In this document: in pieces, positions 18,013-27,147 of the stretch
How the letters are laid out: each line of letters starts with the position of its first letter
Numbering within the stretch: position 1 is the stretch's first letter
NCBI GenBank assembly: GCA_947090765.1
Contig: OX352322.1
Location: 3,579,501 to 3,643,500 of the forward strand
Length of the DNA stretch: 64,000 nt
Reading direction: 5' to 3'
Source of the DNA: Pseudomonas sp. MM223
Lineage (GTDB): Bacteria > Pseudomonadota > Gammaproteobacteria > Pseudomonadales > Pseudomonadaceae
Translations under genes and position numbers: made by a program
Notes under the pieces: model-generated
The model's input: only the letters and a program-made list of their open reading frames with translations
What the model was told of the DNA's origin: nothing
Database searches by the model: none

Positions 18013-18807
18013 ATGACTGCACTGTCTGCCGTCACCACCCAGGAAAACACCGTACGCCAACGGGTCAGCGCCGAAGAATGGGAGGTGCGGGTCAAACTGG
18101 CGGCGGCCTACCGCCTGGCCGCGCTGTTCCGCTGGACCGACCACATCTACACGCACTTCTCGGCACGCGTTCCGGGGCCTGACGAGCACTTTCTGATCAA
18201 CGCCTTCGGGCTGCTGTTCGACGAAATTACCGCATCCAACCTGGTGAAGGTGGACGTGGACGGCACCATCATCGACGACCCGCTGGGCCTGGGCATCAAC
18301 CAGGCAGGCTATGTGATTCACAGCGCCATCCACCGCGCCCGCCATGACCTCAAGGCCGTGCTGCACACCCACACCCGCGATGGCGCGGCGGTGTCGGCCC
18401 AGCGTGATGGCCTGCTGCCGATTTCGCAGCACGCCCTGGCCTACTACAGCCGGGTGGCGTACCACGATTACGAAGGCGTCGCCCTGGACCTGGACGAACA
18501 GCAGCGGCTGGTGGCCAACCTGGGTGACAGCAACATCCTGATCTTGCGCAATCACGGGCTGCTGACCGGGGGTGTCAGCGTGGAACATGCCTTCCGTGAG
18601 CTGCATGGGCTGGAGCGGGCCTGCAACATCCAGGTAGCGGCGCAGGCCGGGGGCAATGACCAGTTGCTGCATGCTGCACCTGCGGCGATTGCCAAGGTAC
18701 ATGAGCAGTCCAAGCGGTTTTCCGATGGGTTGGGCGAAGGGATCCAGCGACATTGGGATGCGTTGATCCGGCAGCTGGACCGGGAGGGGCTGGATTACCA
18801 GAACTGA
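18013..18807 (+). CDS. Class II aldolase/adducin-family protein
   Basis: A 264-residue protein with the class II aldolase fold. Zinc-binding His residues are visible in AVLHTHTRDGAA and in ILRNHGLLTGG; an N-terminal helix-rich part contains YRLAALFRWTDHIYTHFSAR. Members cleave or epimerise phosphorylated sugars or related hydroxy-carbonyl compounds. It ends the oxidase-dehydrogenase-aldolase operon and precedes the Dpp-type importer across a REP-rich spacer. RBS TTGGAGAA 5-9 nt upstream supports the ATG at 18013. Confidence 0.85.
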   Translation: MTALSAVTTQENTVRQRVSAEEWEVRVKLAAAYRLAALFRWTDHIYTHFSARVPGPDEHFLINAFGLLFDEITASNLVKVDVDGTIIDDPLGLGINQAGYVIHSAIHRARHDLKAVLHTHTRDGAAVSAQRDGLLPISQHALAYYSRVAYHDYEGVALDLDEQQRLVANLGDSNILILRNHGLLTGGVSVEHAFRELHGLERACNIQVAAQAGGNDQLLHAAPAAIAKVHEQSKRFSDGLGEGIQRHWDALIRQLDREGLDYQN

Positions 18808-18827
18808 CAGTTTCTGTGGCCTGTACC

Positions 18828-18973
18828 GGCCCTATCGCCGGCAAGCCAGCTCCCACAGAGACTGCACTGGATTCAGGCCTGTGGTGATCCTGTAAGAGTC
18901 AGCACCCACAGGGACTGCACTGGATTCAGGCCTGTGGCGATCCTGTGGGAGCTGGCTTGCCGGCGATAGGGCC
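18828..18973. repeat. REP pair with internal 34-bp direct repeat
   Basis: Outer arms at 18828-18857 and 18943-18973 are near-perfect inverted copies carrying CGCCGGCAAGCCAGCTCCCA. Between them a block of about 34 bp beginning GACTGCACTGGATTCAGGCC occurs twice (about 18862 and 18913). The whole unit could form a large cruciform or act as a transcript 3' end between the aldolase and the transporter. Confidence 0.65.
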
Positions 18974-19010
18974 CCAACAAACACCTCAAACTTCACTGAA
19001 GGAACGCCCA

Positions 19011-20639
19011 ATGCCCCCATTCCACCTGGCCAGAAACCTGCTGGCCTGCGCCACCTTGGCCTTCACACTCGCCGGCTGCTCCCCTTCCAGCGAAGAAAGC
19101 ACCAGCAAAACCCTGAACATCGCCTTCTGGGGCGACAACACCACGCTGGTCAGCGTCGACCCGTTCCAGGTCTACTGGCTGGAGCACCGCGTACTGCTGC
19201 GCAACGTGGCCGAATCGCTCACCGACCAGGACCCGGCCACCGGCCGCATCATCCCATGGCTGGCAAGCAGCTGGGAGGTTAGCGATGACGCCCTGCAGTA
19301 CACCTTCCACCTGCGTAACGACGTCACCTTCAGCAACGGCGAGCGCTTCGACGCCCAGGCCGTGAAAACCGCTTTCGACAGCAACAAGGCCTTCGCCACT
19401 CAGTTGCCCGCCACCTTCGGCGCCACCTACCTGGCCGGTTTCGACCATGCCGAAGTGGTTGATCCGTTCACCGTGCGCCTGGTGTTGTCGCGGCCCAACG
19501 CCGGTTTCCTGCAGGCCACCTCCACCACCAACCTGGCCATCCTCGCCCCGGCCTCCTATGCGCTCAGTGCCCAGGAGCGTTCGCTGGGCAAGATCATCGG
19601 CACCGGCCCGTTCATCCTCGAACATTACACCCCGGAAGTCGGCGCACGCCTTGTGAAGCGAGCGGACTATGCCTGGGCCTCGGCCAACGTCAAAAACCCC
19701 GGCGCTGCCCACCTGGACCGCGTGGAGATCAGCTACATCCCCGAAGAAAGCGTGCGCAACGGCCTGTTCCTGCAAGGCAAGGCCGACATCCTCTGGCCAC
19801 GCAACCCGTTTTCCGAGGTTGACCTGAAGCTGTTCCAGGCAAAAGGCGCGACCATCCAGAGCCGCTCGTTGCCAGGCCCGGCACTCAACCTGTACCCCAA
19901 CACCCGCAACGACCGCCTGCTGGGCGACCGCCAGGTGCGCCTGGCCTTGCAGAAGGCCATCGACCGCACCAGCTACGCGCACACCGTATACAACGCCGAG
20001 TTCCCGGTGGTGGCCGGGGTGTATGACGTGACCACGCCGTACTTCAAGCCCCAGGCTGACAAGCTGGCCTACGACCCGCTGGGGGCCGAGCGCCTGCTGG
20101 ACGCTGCCGGCTGGAGCAAGGGTGACGACGGCTACCGGCACAAGGACGGCAAACGCCTGACCCTGCGCTACAACATCTCCCCCGCCGAAAGTGCCGGTGA
20201 TGTGCTGGTACAGGATCAACTGCGCAAGGTCGGCATCGACCTCAAGCTGAACGTGTTGACCCGTGCCGAATGGGTGGCCGGCAACGCCTCGGGCAACTAC
20301 GACCTCACCTCCACCTACATGACCCGCGCCGACCCGATCATCCTGCAGACCATCCTCGACCCACGCGCCGCCAGCAGTGCCACTCTGGCCACCAATACCT
20401 ACGAGCCACACACCCTGGCCCAGGCACAGACCCTGTTCGACAACGGCATTACCGCCACCCGCGACGAACAACGCGCCCAGGCCTATGGCCAGTTGCAAGA
20501 CCTGCTGGTTGACGAAGCTTCGGCCTTCCCGCTGTACGAACGCGTGTGGCAAGCCGCCACCGCCCCCCGGGTCAAGGACTTCCGCTGGACAGCCGAAGGC
20601 TTTGCCTTCCTCAGTGACATTCAGGTCGCGCAGCCATGA
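19011..20639 (+). CDS. Dipeptide/opine-type ABC transporter substrate-binding lipoprotein
   Basis: A 542-residue SBP_bac_5-family protein. The start at 19011 gives MPPFHLARNLLACATLAFT followed by a lipobox LAGC, so it is predicted to be a lipoprotein anchored at Cys23. The domain order is typical (LTDQDPATGRIIPWLASSWE near 65, IIGTGPFILEHY near 200, and a C-terminal EASAFPLYERVWQ). It binds a peptide-like or other hydrophilic ligand and delivers it to the permeases that follow with a 4-nt overlap. Confidence 0.88.
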   Translation: MPPFHLARNLLACATLAFTLAGCSPSSEESTSKTLNIAFWGDNTTLVSVDPFQVYWLEHRVLLRNVAESLTDQDPATGRIIPWLASSWEVSDDALQYTFHLRNDVTFSNGERFDAQAVKTAFDSNKAFATQLPATFGATYLAGFDHAEVVDPFTVRLVLSRPNAGFLQATSTTNLAILAPASYALSAQERSLGKIIGTGPFILEHYTPEVGARLVKRADYAWASANVKNPGAAHLDRVEISYIPEESVRNGLFLQGKADILWPRNPFSEVDLKLFQAKGATIQSRSLPGPALNLYPNTRNDRLLGDRQVRLALQKAIDRTSYAHTVYNAEFPVVAGVYDVTTPYFKPQADKLAYDPLGAERLLDAAGWSKGDDGYRHKDGKRLTLRYNISPAESAGDVLVQDQLRKVGIDLKLNVLTRAEWVAGNASGNYDLTSTYMTRADPIILQTILDPRAASSATLATNTYEPHTLAQAQTLFDNGITATRDEQRAQAYGQLQDLLVDEASAFPLYERVWQAATAPRVKDFRWTAEGFAFLSDIQVAQP

Positions 20640-21586
20640 ACCGCTACCTGATCGGCCGCATCGGCCAGGCGCTGCTGGTGCTGTGGGGCGCCTACACCAT
20701 CACCTACTTCATCCTCTACCTGCTGCCCGGTGACACCCTGGCGATCATGCTCAGTGCGTCGGGCATGGAAGCCGATGGCCTGTCGCCCGAGGACTTGGCC
20801 AAGGCCCGTGCCTACTACGGGCTGGACAAGGGCATTTTCGAGCAGTACTTCGACCTGCTGTGGCGGGCCTTGCATGGCGACCTGGGCCAGTCGCTGTCAC
20901 TCAACCGGCCGGTGACCGCGCTGCTGGCCGAGCGCCTGCCGCAAACACTGGCCCTGGCCGGGTTTGCCATTGTGCTGTCGCTGCTTGGCGGCATCGGCCT
21001 GGCCTACCTCACCGCCTACCTGCAATGGCAACCGTTGAAAGTGGCGCTGTCGCGTTTGCCGTCACTGGGTTTTTCGGTGCCGGTGTTCTGGATGGGGCTG
21101 CTGCTGATACAGGTGTTCGCCTTTGGCCTGGGCTGGTTTCCGGCCACCGGAAGCCAGGGGTTTGCCAGCCTGGTGCTGCCGGCGGTGACACTGGCCATCC
21201 CCAGTGCTGCGGTGTACGCGCAGGTATTGCAGCGCGGCTTCCAGAGCATATGGCAGGAGCCCTACATCGCCACCGCCTTCGCCAAGGGCCTGAGCCGTGG
21301 GCAGGTACAGGCACGGCACGGCCTGCGTAATGCTGCCCTGCCAATCCTTACCCTGGTCGGTTTGCAGGTAGGCAATACGGTGTCTGGGGCGGTGCTGGTC
21401 GAGACCATTTTCTCGCGCAATGGCGTTGGCCGCCTGGCCCAGGAAGCCGTGCTACGCCAGGACATTCCGGTGGTGCTGGCGATTGTCGCAGTGTCGGCGG
21501 CAGCCTTTGTGCTGGTGAACCTGCTCGTCGACCTGCTGTACCCATACCTTGACCCCCGTATCGCCCACGCCACAAAGGTGACCTGA
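20636..21586 (+). CDS. ABC transporter permease, DppB type
   Basis: A 316-residue inner-membrane permease. It shows the DppB/OppB N-terminus (RIGQALLVLWGAYTITYFILYLLPGD), about six hydrophobic segments and the EAA loop region ATAFAKGLSRGQVQARHGLRNA that couples to the ATPase. It overlaps the binding-protein gene by 4 nt and is followed after 2 nt by the second permease. Confidence 0.9.
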   Translation: MNRYLIGRIGQALLVLWGAYTITYFILYLLPGDTLAIMLSASGMEADGLSPEDLAKARAYYGLDKGIFEQYFDLLWRALHGDLGQSLSLNRPVTALLAERLPQTLALAGFAIVLSLLGGIGLAYLTAYLQWQPLKVALSRLPSLGFSVPVFWMGLLLIQVFAFGLGWFPATGSQGFASLVLPAVTLAIPSAAVYAQVLQRGFQSIWQEPYIATAFAKGLSRGQVQARHGLRNAALPILTLVGLQVGNTVSGAVLVETIFSRNGVGRLAQEAVLRQDIPVVLAIVAVSAAAFVLVNLLVDLLYPYLDPRIAHATKVT

Positions 21587-21588
21587 CC

Positions 21589-22479
21589 ATGACCGCCGAT
21601 ACCCACCCCCTGCGTGCCGCCGCCCCGCCAGTAACCTGGAAGCGCCGCACACGCCTGCAACGCCTGGGCCAGGCACTCGCGCCGTTGCTGGCCCGCCCGG
21701 GCTTCAGCCTGGCGTTGCTGGTGGTGTTGTTCGCCCTGCTGGCGGCACTGGCGCCGCACTGGCTGACCAGCTTCGACCCTTACGCCACATCCCCCGCCGA
21801 CAAGCTGCGGGCACCTGGCGCCGTGCATTGGTTCGGCACCGACGAGCTGGGCCGCGACCTGTACACCCGCGTGGTGTATGGCGCCAGCCTGTCGGTGCAG
21901 GCGGCATTGCTGGCGGTTGGCATTGCCCTGGCAGGCGGGTTGACCCTGGGCGTACTTGCCGGGTTTGCCGGCGGCCGCCTGGATGCCGCCCTCATGCGCC
22001 TGGTCGATGTGCTGCTGGCCCTGCCCGGCTTGCTGCTGGCCCTGGCCATTGTCACCGCCATCGGTTTTGGCACGGTGCCGGTGGCAATCGCCGTTGGCGT
22101 CGGCATCATCCCCGGCTTTGCCCGCACCACCCGCGGCGAAGTGCTGCGGGTCAAGACCTTGCCCTATGTCGAGGCCGCACGCCTGGGTGGCGCCAGCTGG
22201 CGCCGTACCTTGCTGCGGCATGTGCTGCCCAATGCCTGGGGGCCGGTGGCCGTGCTGGCCACGCTGGACTTCGGTGCCGCCATCCTGGCCACTGCCGGCC
22301 TGAGCTTCCTCGGTTTTGGCGCCGCACCGCCAGCGGCCGAATGGGGCACCTTGATTGCCAACGGCCGCCACTTCCTGATCACCGCCCCCTGGGTGTCGCT
22401 GCTGCCCGGCCTGTTCGTGGTCGCCGTGGTATTCAGCCTCAACCACCTTGCCCGTACCTTCGAGGAGCACCCACGATGA
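21589..22479 (+). CDS. ABC transporter permease, DppC type
   Basis: A 296-residue permease of the DppC/OppC type. It has an N-terminal cytoplasmic stretch, a first membrane segment near residues 35-55, the family loop HWFGTDELGRDLYTRVVYGA, and the EAA motif YVEAARLGGASWRRTLLRHVLPN near 195-217. It partners with the DppB-type permease and the fused ATPase gene, which starts before its stop (ATGA overlap). Confidence 0.9.
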   Translation: MTADTHPLRAAAPPVTWKRRTRLQRLGQALAPLLARPGFSLALLVVLFALLAALAPHWLTSFDPYATSPADKLRAPGAVHWFGTDELGRDLYTRVVYGASLSVQAALLAVGIALAGGLTLGVLAGFAGGRLDAALMRLVDVLLALPGLLLALAIVTAIGFGTVPVAIAVGVGIIPGFARTTRGEVLRVKTLPYVEAARLGGASWRRTLLRHVLPNAWGPVAVLATLDFGAAILATAGLSFLGFGAAPPAAEWGTLIANGRHFLITAPWVSLLPGLFVVAVVFSLNHLARTFEEHPR

Positions 22480-24098
22480 ACGACCAGCCATTGCTTGTGG
22501 TACGCGACCTCAACATCAGCTATCACGCCTCAGGCCAGGCCACGCAAGCCGTCAGGCACCTTGCCTTCAGCCTGGCTCAAGGCGAAACCGTGGCCATTGT
22601 CGGCGAGTCAGGCTCGGGCAAGTCGACCTTGGCCAACGCCCTGCTCGGCCTGCTGCCGGGCACCGCCCGCATCGACAGCGGCCAGCTGTGGGTCGACGGG
22701 CTGGATGTGGTGCGCGCCAGCGAACGGCAGAAACGCCAGCTGCGCGGGCGTACCGTCGGCCTGGTGCCGCAAGACCCGATGGTCAGCCTTAACCCCACCC
22801 TGCGCATCGGCCAGCAGATCGGCGAGGCGCTGGTGCTGGCCCAAGGCGGCCGCTCGCGCAGCGTCGATGCGGATGTGCTGGAGTTACTTGCCCAGGTTGG
22901 CCTCGACAACCCAGCCATGCGCGCCCGCCAGTATCCGCACGAGCTGTCTGGTGGCATGCGCCAGCGGGTGCTGATCGCCATCGCCCTGGCGGGCAACCCA
23001 CGCCTGATCATCGCCGACGAACCCACCAGCGCGCTGGACGTGACCGTGCAACGCAAGATCCTCGATCACTTGCAGCGGCTGGTGGCAGAGCGTGGCATCT
23101 CGTTGCTGATCATCACCCACGACCTGGGTATGGCCACCGACCGCGCCGACCGCCTGCTGGTGATGAAGCAGGGCGAACTGGTGGAGCAAGGCCCACCCGC
23201 GCAGATCGTGCAGACACCCCAGCACCCGTACACCCGCGCCCTGCTCAATGCCGCACCGGCATTCAGCGCTCGTCGCCAGCCGCGGCAACTGGCGCCCGGC
23301 ACAAAGCCGATCCTCAGCCTGCAGGGTGTTGGCAAAACGTTCGAGCTGCCCAAGGTCAAAGGCCAGGACAACCGCTTTGTCGCGTTGCAGGGCCTCGACT
23401 TGCAGGTTCACCCGGGGCAAACGCTGGCCATCGTCGGTGAATCCGGTTCGGGCAAGAGCACCGCCCTGCGCATTGCCCTGGGCCTGGAAGCGCCCAGCCA
23501 AGGCCATGTGCTGTTCGACCAGCAGGATGTCACGGGCCACGGCTGGCGCCAGTTCCGCCCCTTGCGCCGACGCATGCAACTGGTACAGCAAAACCCCTTC
23601 GCCGCCCTCGACCCGCGTTTCACGGTGTTCGACAGCATTGTCGAGCCGCTGGTGTCGTTTGGCCTGCTCAAAGGTGCGGCACTGGAGCAGCGCGCCCGTG
23701 AACTGATCGAACGCGTGCACCTGCCTCTCCATTACCTTGACCGCCTGCCCCGCGAACTGTCCGGCGGCCAGCGCCAGCGGGTGGCGATTGCCCGGGCGCT
23801 GGCGCTACAGCCAGAACTGTTGCTGCTCGACGAGCCAGTGAGTGCGCTGGATGTGTCGGTGCAGGCGCAGATTCTGGCACTGCTGGATGAGCTGCAACGG
23901 GAGCTGGGTATGGCTTATGTGCTGGTGTCGCATGACCTGGCAGTGGTGGCGAGCATGGCCGACCAGGTGCTGGTGCTGCGACAGGGGCAGGTGGTGGAGC
24001 GAGGGACGGTGGCGCAGGTGTTCGACAGGCCGACGAGTGAATACACGCGGGAGCTGATTGCCGCCGTGCCCGGGCGGTTGGTCACTCTAGCAGCTTGA
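22476..24098 (+). CDS. Fused DppD-DppF ABC transporter ATPase
   Basis: A 540-residue protein with two complete ABC ATPase domains in one chain. Each has Walker A (GESGSGKST at about 46-54 and again at about 324), a signature (LSGGMRQRV and LSGGQRQRV) and Walker B ([11 protein letters not shown] and [11 protein letters not shown]). The end of the first half ([14 protein letters not shown]) is the DppD/OppD C-terminal motif. It energises the importer encoded by the three preceding genes. Confidence 0.92.
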   Translation: MNDQPLLVVRDLNISYHASGQATQAVRHLAFSLAQGETVAIVGESGSGKSTLANALLGLLPGTARIDSGQLWVDGLDVVRASERQKRQLRGRTVGLVPQDPMVSLNPTLRIGQQIGEALVLAQGGRSRSVDADVLELLAQVGLDNPAMRARQYPHELSGGMRQRVLIAIALAGNPRLIIADEPTSALDVTVQRKILDHLQRLVAERGISLLIITHDLGMATDRADRLLVMKQGELVEQGPPAQIVQTPQHPYTRALLNAAPAFSARRQPRQLAPGTKPILSLQGVGKTFELPKVKGQDNRFVALQGLDLQVHPGQTLAIVGESGSGKSTALRIALGLEAPSQGHVLFDQQDVTGHGWRQFRPLRRRMQLVQQNPFAALDPRFTVFDSIVEPLVSFGLLKGAALEQRARELIERVHLPLHYLDRLPRELSGGQRQRVAIARALALQPELLLLDEPVSALDVSVQAQILALLDELQRELGMAYVLVSHDLAVVASMADQVLVLRQGQVVERGTVAQVFDRPTSEYTRELIAAVPGRLVTLAA

Positions 24099-24142
24099 TT
24101 GCGGCTTGAGCTTAAGGGCCTCGGGGGCTGCTTTGCAGCCCA

Positions 24143-24224
24143 TCGCGACACAAGGCCGCTCCTACAGGGGACCGTGTTTTTTCAAGGCAACGCGACCCCC
24201 TGTAGGAGCGGCCTTGTGTCGCGA
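24143..24224. repeat. REP-type inverted repeat pair
   Basis: Arms at 24143-24170 and 24197-24224 are 28-nt inverted copies containing GTAGGAGCGGCCTTGTGTCG, separated by 26 nt. They lie just downstream of the transporter operon and could serve as its transcript end. Confidence 0.7.
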
Positions 24225-24280
24225 AAGGGGCGCAAAGCGCCCCCAGCAATGTCAGATCAGTGTCAAACACTAAAATGCGC

Positions 24281-24441
24281 AAAAAGCATTGGTTAATAGT
24301 TTTTTTATTTGTTTATTTCATAATTAGCATAGAACCACAAAGCCTTTCACAACCCCACCCCACACCCGCTAAGGTCACTCCAGACCGACCCCATTCCTGG
24401 CGGAGGCCGTCCATCACGACCACGCCAGGAGCCTTGCGCGC
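24281..24441 (+). promoter_or_regulatory. A+T-rich promoter with shared motif, long leader
   Basis: The stretch 24281-24345 is A+T-rich and carries ATAATTAGCATAGAACCA at 24320-24337, identical over 18 bp to the motif before the oxidase operon. It is followed by a leader of about 200 nt before the monooxygenase start. CATAAT at 24319 could be a -10 box. The shared motif suggests common control of the two operons, for example by sulfur limitation. Confidence 0.5.
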
Positions 24442-24546
24442 ATGCACCTCTCTCACCCACAACCCTGCTTCATCTGCCCCCACGGGCCAGGTGACGCATG
24501 GCTGTCTCCATTCCATTTGCAGCACAACCCACAGGTATTCCGATGA
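24442..24546 (+). CDS. Candidate 34-codon leader peptide with two Cys codons
   Basis: A short frame starting [17 protein letters not shown], with GGAG about 10 nt upstream, ends in a TGA that overlaps the ATG of the monooxygenase gene (ATGA). The two clustered Cys codons and the stop-start overlap would fit a translational leader that senses cysteine supply in a sulfur-scavenging operon. This is inferred; conservation has not been tested. Confidence 0.3.
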   Translation: MHLSHPQPCFICPHGPGDAWLSPFHLQHNPQVFR

Positions 24547-25877
24547 GCAAACGACAGATCCGCCTGGGCGCCATGATCCATGGCGTCGGCCACGGCTGGG
24601 GCGAATGGCGCCACCCGCAAGCGTTGGCCGATGCCAGTGTCAATTTCGGCTTTTACAAACAGCAGGCCAAGCTGGCCGAAGCGGCAAAGTTCGACTTCGC
24701 CTTCATCGCCGACAGCCTGCATATCCACGCCCGCTCCAGCCCTCACTACCTCAACCGTTTCGAGCCTTTGACCATCCTTTCGGCGCTGGCTGGGGTAACC
24801 GAACACATCGGCCTGGTGGCCACGGTCACGGTCAGCTACACCGAGCCGTTTCAGGTCGCTCGCCAATTCGCCTCGCTGGACCTGATCAGCGGCGGGCGCG
24901 CAGGCTGGAACGTAGTGACCTCCTGGCTTTCCGGCACTGCGGACAACTTCGGCAAGGCTGAACACCCGCCGCATGCCGTGCGTTACCGGATTGCCCGTGA
25001 GCACGTGGACGTGGTCAAGGGGCTGTGGGACTCATGGGAGGACGACGCCTTTGTTCGCAACAAGCAAAGCGGGCAGTTCTTCGACCCGGCCAAACTGCAC
25101 ACCCTCGGCCACCAGGGTGAGTTCTTCAAGGTCAAGGGGCCGCTTAACATCCAGCGTTCGCCCCAAGGCCAGCCGCTGATCTTCCAGGCAGGCGTGTCGG
25201 AAGACGGCCGCAACTTCGCGGCGCAAAACGCCGACGCCATCTTTGTAAGCCCGGAATCGTTCGACGACGCCCACGCCTATTACCAGGACCTCAAGCAGCG
25301 TGCCGCGCGTCATGGCCGCGCCCCGGACGCACTGTTCATCCTGCCTGGCATCCGCCCTATCGTCGGCCGCAACGCCGAAGAGGTCGAGCAGCGCTACCAG
25401 CAGGCCGTCGACCTGGTGAGCATCGAAGATGCCCTGGTTGCCCTGGGGCGCCCCTTCAACGACTACGACTTCAGCCAGCATGACCTGGATGCGCCCTTCC
25501 CCGATCTCGGCACCCTGGGTAACGACAGCCACAGGGGCACCTCGGACCAGCTCAAACAACTGGCCCGCGATGAAGGCCTGAGCCTGCGCGAACTGGCACT
25601 GCGCTTCTCGCGCCCACGCAGAGACTTTGTCGGCACGCCGGAGCAGGTTGCCGATGCCTTGCAGCACTGGTTCGAAAACGGTGCTGCCGACGGTTTCATC
25701 ATCAACTCATTGCTACCCGACGGCCTGCAGTACTTCACCGAGCATGTGGTGCCGCTGCTGCAAGCCCGTGGCCTGGTGCGCAGTGAGTACACCGGTACAA
25801 CCCTGCGCGACAATTTCGGCCTCAGCGTGCCAGCAAACCGCAACACCCTGCGCCGTACCCAGACAGCGGTTGCGTGA
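24543..25877 (+). CDS. FMNH2-dependent monooxygenase, NtaA/SnaA/DszA family
   Basis: A 444-residue luciferase-like monooxygenase of the NtaA/DszA subgroup, paralogous to the products at 9728 and 63499. Family features include [20 protein letters not shown] at the N-terminus, [11 protein letters not shown] near 125 and a C-terminal [15 protein letters not shown]. It is followed after 27 nt by an SsuD-like enzyme, so two FMNH2-dependent oxygenases are co-transcribed. The ATG at 24543 matches the family start better than the upstream alternative at 24498. Confidence 0.87.
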   Translation: MSKRQIRLGAMIHGVGHGWGEWRHPQALADASVNFGFYKQQAKLAEAAKFDFAFIADSLHIHARSSPHYLNRFEPLTILSALAGVTEHIGLVATVTVSYTEPFQVARQFASLDLISGGRAGWNVVTSWLSGTADNFGKAEHPPHAVRYRIAREHVDVVKGLWDSWEDDAFVRNKQSGQFFDPAKLHTLGHQGEFFKVKGPLNIQRSPQGQPLIFQAGVSEDGRNFAAQNADAIFVSPESFDDAHAYYQDLKQRAARHGRAPDALFILPGIRPIVGRNAEEVEQRYQQAVDLVSIEDALVALGRPFNDYDFSQHDLDAPFPDLGTLGNDSHRGTSDQLKQLARDEGLSLRELALRFSRPRRDFVGTPEQVADALQHWFENGAADGFIINSLLPDGLQYFTEHVVPLLQARGLVRSEYTGTTLRDNFGLSVPANRNTLRRTQTAVA

Positions 25878-25904
25878 GCCCACCCAGACAAGGAGTTTTG
25901 TTTC

Positions 25905-27005
25905 ATGAGCCTCGAATTCATCGGCCTCATCGGCCCGCAGGAAAGCAGCGAATCCCAGGCGCCACGTGGCCCACTGGTCGATCTGGAGTTCATCAAGGCC
26001 TTCTCCCAGGCCCAGGAATATGGCGGCTTCGACAAGGCGTTGCTGGCGGTCAACACCAGCGCGCCGGACTCCCTCATCCTGGCCAGCTACGTGGCCGCCC
26101 TCACCGAGCGCATCGGCCTGCTGGTGGCCCACCGCCCGGGCTTCCAGGCCCCAACCTTCGCTGCCCGCCAGTTCGCTACCCTCGACCAGCTGAGCCGTGG
26201 CCGGGCCTCGATCAATGTCATTACCGGCGGCGACAGCGGCGACCTGCAGCGCGATGGCGACTTCCTCGACAAGGATGCGCGTTATGCGCGCACCGACGAG
26301 TACTTGCAGGTACTGCGCAACACCTGGACCCGCCACGAGCCCTTCGATCACCAAGGTGCTCACTATCGCATCGAAGACAACCTGACCTTGGTCAAGCCGG
26401 TGCAGCATTTGCCCATCTACTTCTCGGGCGCGTCGGACGCCGCAGTCGAAGTGGCCGCCAAGCATGCCGACGTCTACATGATGTGGGGCGAACCACTGGA
26501 GCAGGTACGCGAGCGCATCGCCAAGGTGCGCAAGGCTGCCGCCCGCTACGGGCGCGAGAAGCACATCCGCTTCAGCCTGTCGTTGCGGCCGATCCTGGGC
26601 GGCACCGAAGCCGAAGCCTGGGCCCGCGCCGAACGTATTCTGGCCGATGCCCAGGCGCGTATCGGTATCCGCCAGGGCAACCGCCGCGAGAAAAATTTCG
26701 GCAAGAGCAACGCCGGCTCCGAACGCCTGGTGCAGCTGGCCAGCCAGCGCAAGGTGCATGACACCCGGCTGTGGACCGAGATTGCGGCGCTGGGTGGCGG
26801 TGCAGGTAACTCCACCTCGTTGGTAGGGACTGCGGACCAAGTCGCCGAGGCGGCGCTGGCGTACTACGAACTGGGGGTTACTACCTTCCTGTTCCGTGGG
26901 TTCGACCAGTTGCGTGATGCGGTGGAATACGGGCAGGACCTCATTCCCCGTATTCGTGCGTTGGTAGAACAGCATGAGGCTGGACGCAGCACCCGCACAG
27001 CCTAG
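25905..27005 (+). CDS. SsuD/MsuD-like FMNH2-dependent alkanesulfonate monooxygenase
   Basis: A 366-residue luciferase-like enzyme with SsuD-type motifs: ERIGLLVAHRPGFQAP near residues 65-80, GRASINVITGGD near 103, and GDFLDKDARYARTDEY near 118. SsuD enzymes release sulfite from alkanesulfonates using FMNH2 from a reductase that is not encoded nearby. It is co-transcribed with the NtaA-type monooxygenase upstream. A strong REP hairpin follows the stop. Confidence 0.82.
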   Translation: MSLEFIGLIGPQESSESQAPRGPLVDLEFIKAFSQAQEYGGFDKALLAVNTSAPDSLILASYVAALTERIGLLVAHRPGFQAPTFAARQFATLDQLSRGRASINVITGGDSGDLQRDGDFLDKDARYARTDEYLQVLRNTWTRHEPFDHQGAHYRIEDNLTLVKPVQHLPIYFSGASDAAVEVAAKHADVYMMWGEPLEQVRERIAKVRKAAARYGREKHIRFSLSLRPILGGTEAEAWARAERILADAQARIGIRQGNRREKNFGKSNAGSERLVQLASQRKVHDTRLWTEIAALGGGAGNSTSLVGTADQVAEAALAYYELGVTTFLFRGFDQLRDAVEYGQDLIPRIRALVEQHEAGRSTRTA

Positions 27006-27016
27006 ATCTCTGCTCG

Positions 27017-27062
27017 CTGTGCCGGCCTCTTCGCGGGTAAACCCGCGAAGAGGCCGGCACAG
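27017..27062. repeat. Perfect 21-bp stem REP hairpin
   Basis: A 21-bp perfect inverted repeat around a TAAA loop (arms 27017-27037 and 27042-27062). It is a REP-type palindrome and probably also ends the monooxygenase transcript. Confidence 0.7.
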
Positions 27063-27147
27063 ACAAAACACCTTCCCATACCCCTCACGCCAGCCCAATC
27101 GGGGCCTGGCGCCTATTCGCCTGCGTGCTCCACCGTAAACCGAGGAC

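Noticed and set aside
18993..20552. 519-codon antisense frame opposite the binding-protein gene
   Set aside because: Shadow of a clear SBP_bac_5 gene; low-complexity Gly/Val/Gln composition, no motif.
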